From NCBI GenBank assembly GCA_903924005.1, contig CAIXZV010000612.1, positions 1-6,975 of the forward strand: DNA of 6,975 nucleotides, in the 5' to 3' direction. The position numbers and the translations under genes are program-made. Positions 6,601 to 6,975 of this stretch are shown here, in pieces; the stretch's first letter is position 1, and each line of letters starts with the position of its first letter. The notes beneath the pieces were generated by a model, which worked only from the letters and a program-made list of their open reading frames with translations, was not told the DNA's origin and ran no database searches. This stretch comes from an uncultured Chloroflexota bacterium (GTDB lineage Bacteria; Chloroflexota; Limnocylindria; Limnocylindrales; CSP1-4).

Positions 6601-6651
6601 ATGCGTCGTGCGCCGCCCCCGGTCCGGCCTCCCGCCGCATTGGCCGCCGCC

Positions 6652-6657
6652 TATCAT
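6652..6657 (+). promoter_or_regulatory. -10 box of a leaderless promoter for the oxidoreductase gene
   Basis: TATCAT (one mismatch to TATAAT) ends 6 bases before the ATG at 6664, so transcription would begin at the start codon. No Shine-Dalgarno sequence precedes the ATG, which agrees with a leaderless mRNA. No good -35 box is seen at the right spacing (CTCCCG at 6629-6634), so the promoter may need an activator. Confidence 0.5.
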
Positions 6658-6663
6658 CGGCGC

Positions 6664-6975
6664 ATGCCTGAGTTGCCTGCCACGTTCCGTGCCTTTGTTG
6701 TCGACAAGCCGCAGGGCGGCGCCTTCAGCCGCGGTATCCGCGATTTCGCCACAGCCGATCTGCCGCCAGGCGAGGTCACCGTGCGCGTGGGCTGGTCCGG
6801 CGTCAACTTCAAAGACGGGCTGGCCGCCCGGGAGGACGGACGAGTTGCGCGGTCCTACCCGCTGGTTCCGGGGATTGACTTGGCGGGCGTGGTGGTCGCG
6901 TCTGCGGACCCGGCCTTCCCGGTGGGCTCTGCGGTGCTGGCCAACGGCTACGACATCGGCGTTGCCAGCCACGGC
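6664..6975 (+). CDS. YhdH/AcuI-type NADPH-dependent oxidoreductase (acryloyl-CoA reductase-like, partial)
   Basis: The first 104 residues of a medium-chain dehydrogenase/reductase of the YhdH/YhfP/AcuI group, cut by the right edge. The GroES-like N-terminal domain shows 'LPPGEVTVRVGWSGVNFKDGLA' (about 32-53) and 'RSYPLVPGIDLAGVVVASADPAFPVGSAVLA' (about 62-92), close to E. coli YhdH ('WSSLNYKDALA ... FPMIPGIDFAGTV'). AcuI reduces the toxic intermediate acryloyl-CoA to propionyl-CoA with NADPH. Other members act on other alkenals or quinones, so the substrate is not assured. There is no zinc-binding Cys/His set in the visible part, as expected for this group. The nucleotide-binding domain lies beyond the window. 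It is transcribed divergently from the response regulator with about 93 bases between them. Confidence 0.88.
   Translation, partial: MPELPATFRAFVVDKPQGGAFSRGIRDFATADLPPGEVTVRVGWSGVNFKDGLAAREDGRVARSYPLVPGIDLAGVVVASADPAFPVGSAVLANGYDIGVASHG

Overview
The window is about 7 kb of GC-rich bacterial DNA, roughly two-thirds G+C by eye. Gene content is chromosomal: methionine biosynthesis, a two-component system, a toxin-antitoxin pair and an oxidoreductase. I see no insertion sequence, phage gene, rRNA, tRNA or CRISPR array. GC content, several promoters with a -10 box about 6 bases from the start codon (leaderless style), and a metY-metX pair with an MprA/TrcR-like two-component system suggest Chloroflexota or Actinomycetota. 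That assignment is an inference and not firm.

Layout, left to right. Everything from 1 to about 6570 reads on the minus strand. A type II toxin-antitoxin operon, with a Phd/YefM-like antitoxin (203-499) and a PIN-domain VapC toxin cut by the left edge (1-206), has its own promoter overlapping a near-perfect palindrome. Directly upstream lies the transsulfuration-independent methionine operon metY-metX (3024 to 530). It makes an O-acylated homoserine and swaps the acyl group for sulfide to give homocysteine. Next is a 715-base stretch with no conventional gene (3025-3739). Its metY-proximal half looks like an attenuation leader: a promoter-like sequence, a 28-codon reading frame with consecutive Met-Cys-Met codons, a possible antiterminator arm in its last codons, and a strong intrinsic terminator before metY. 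Its distal half holds hairpins, short direct and inverted repeats and a GC-rich 8-base tandem repeat.

From 6570 back to 3740 lies a second co-directional cluster: an OmpR-family response regulator, a membrane histidine kinase and a small exported protein with repeated 'ADGxIT' helical units and a Gly/Met-rich tail. The kinase sensor region also carries a cluster of four methionines, so a metal (copper) or envelope-stress role is a reasonable but unproven idea. A direct-repeat box resembling the PhoP/OmpR type (TCACGGT-N4-TCACAGC) lies just upstream of the regulator, in the gap shared with a divergent plus-strand gene. That gene (6664 onward, cut by the right edge) encodes a YhdH/AcuI-type NADPH oxidoreductase and appears to be expressed from a leaderless promoter.

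The observations most worth testing are the candidate Met/Cys attenuator of metYX, the operator-promoter of the toxin-antitoxin pair, and the two-component/Met-rich secreted protein module.
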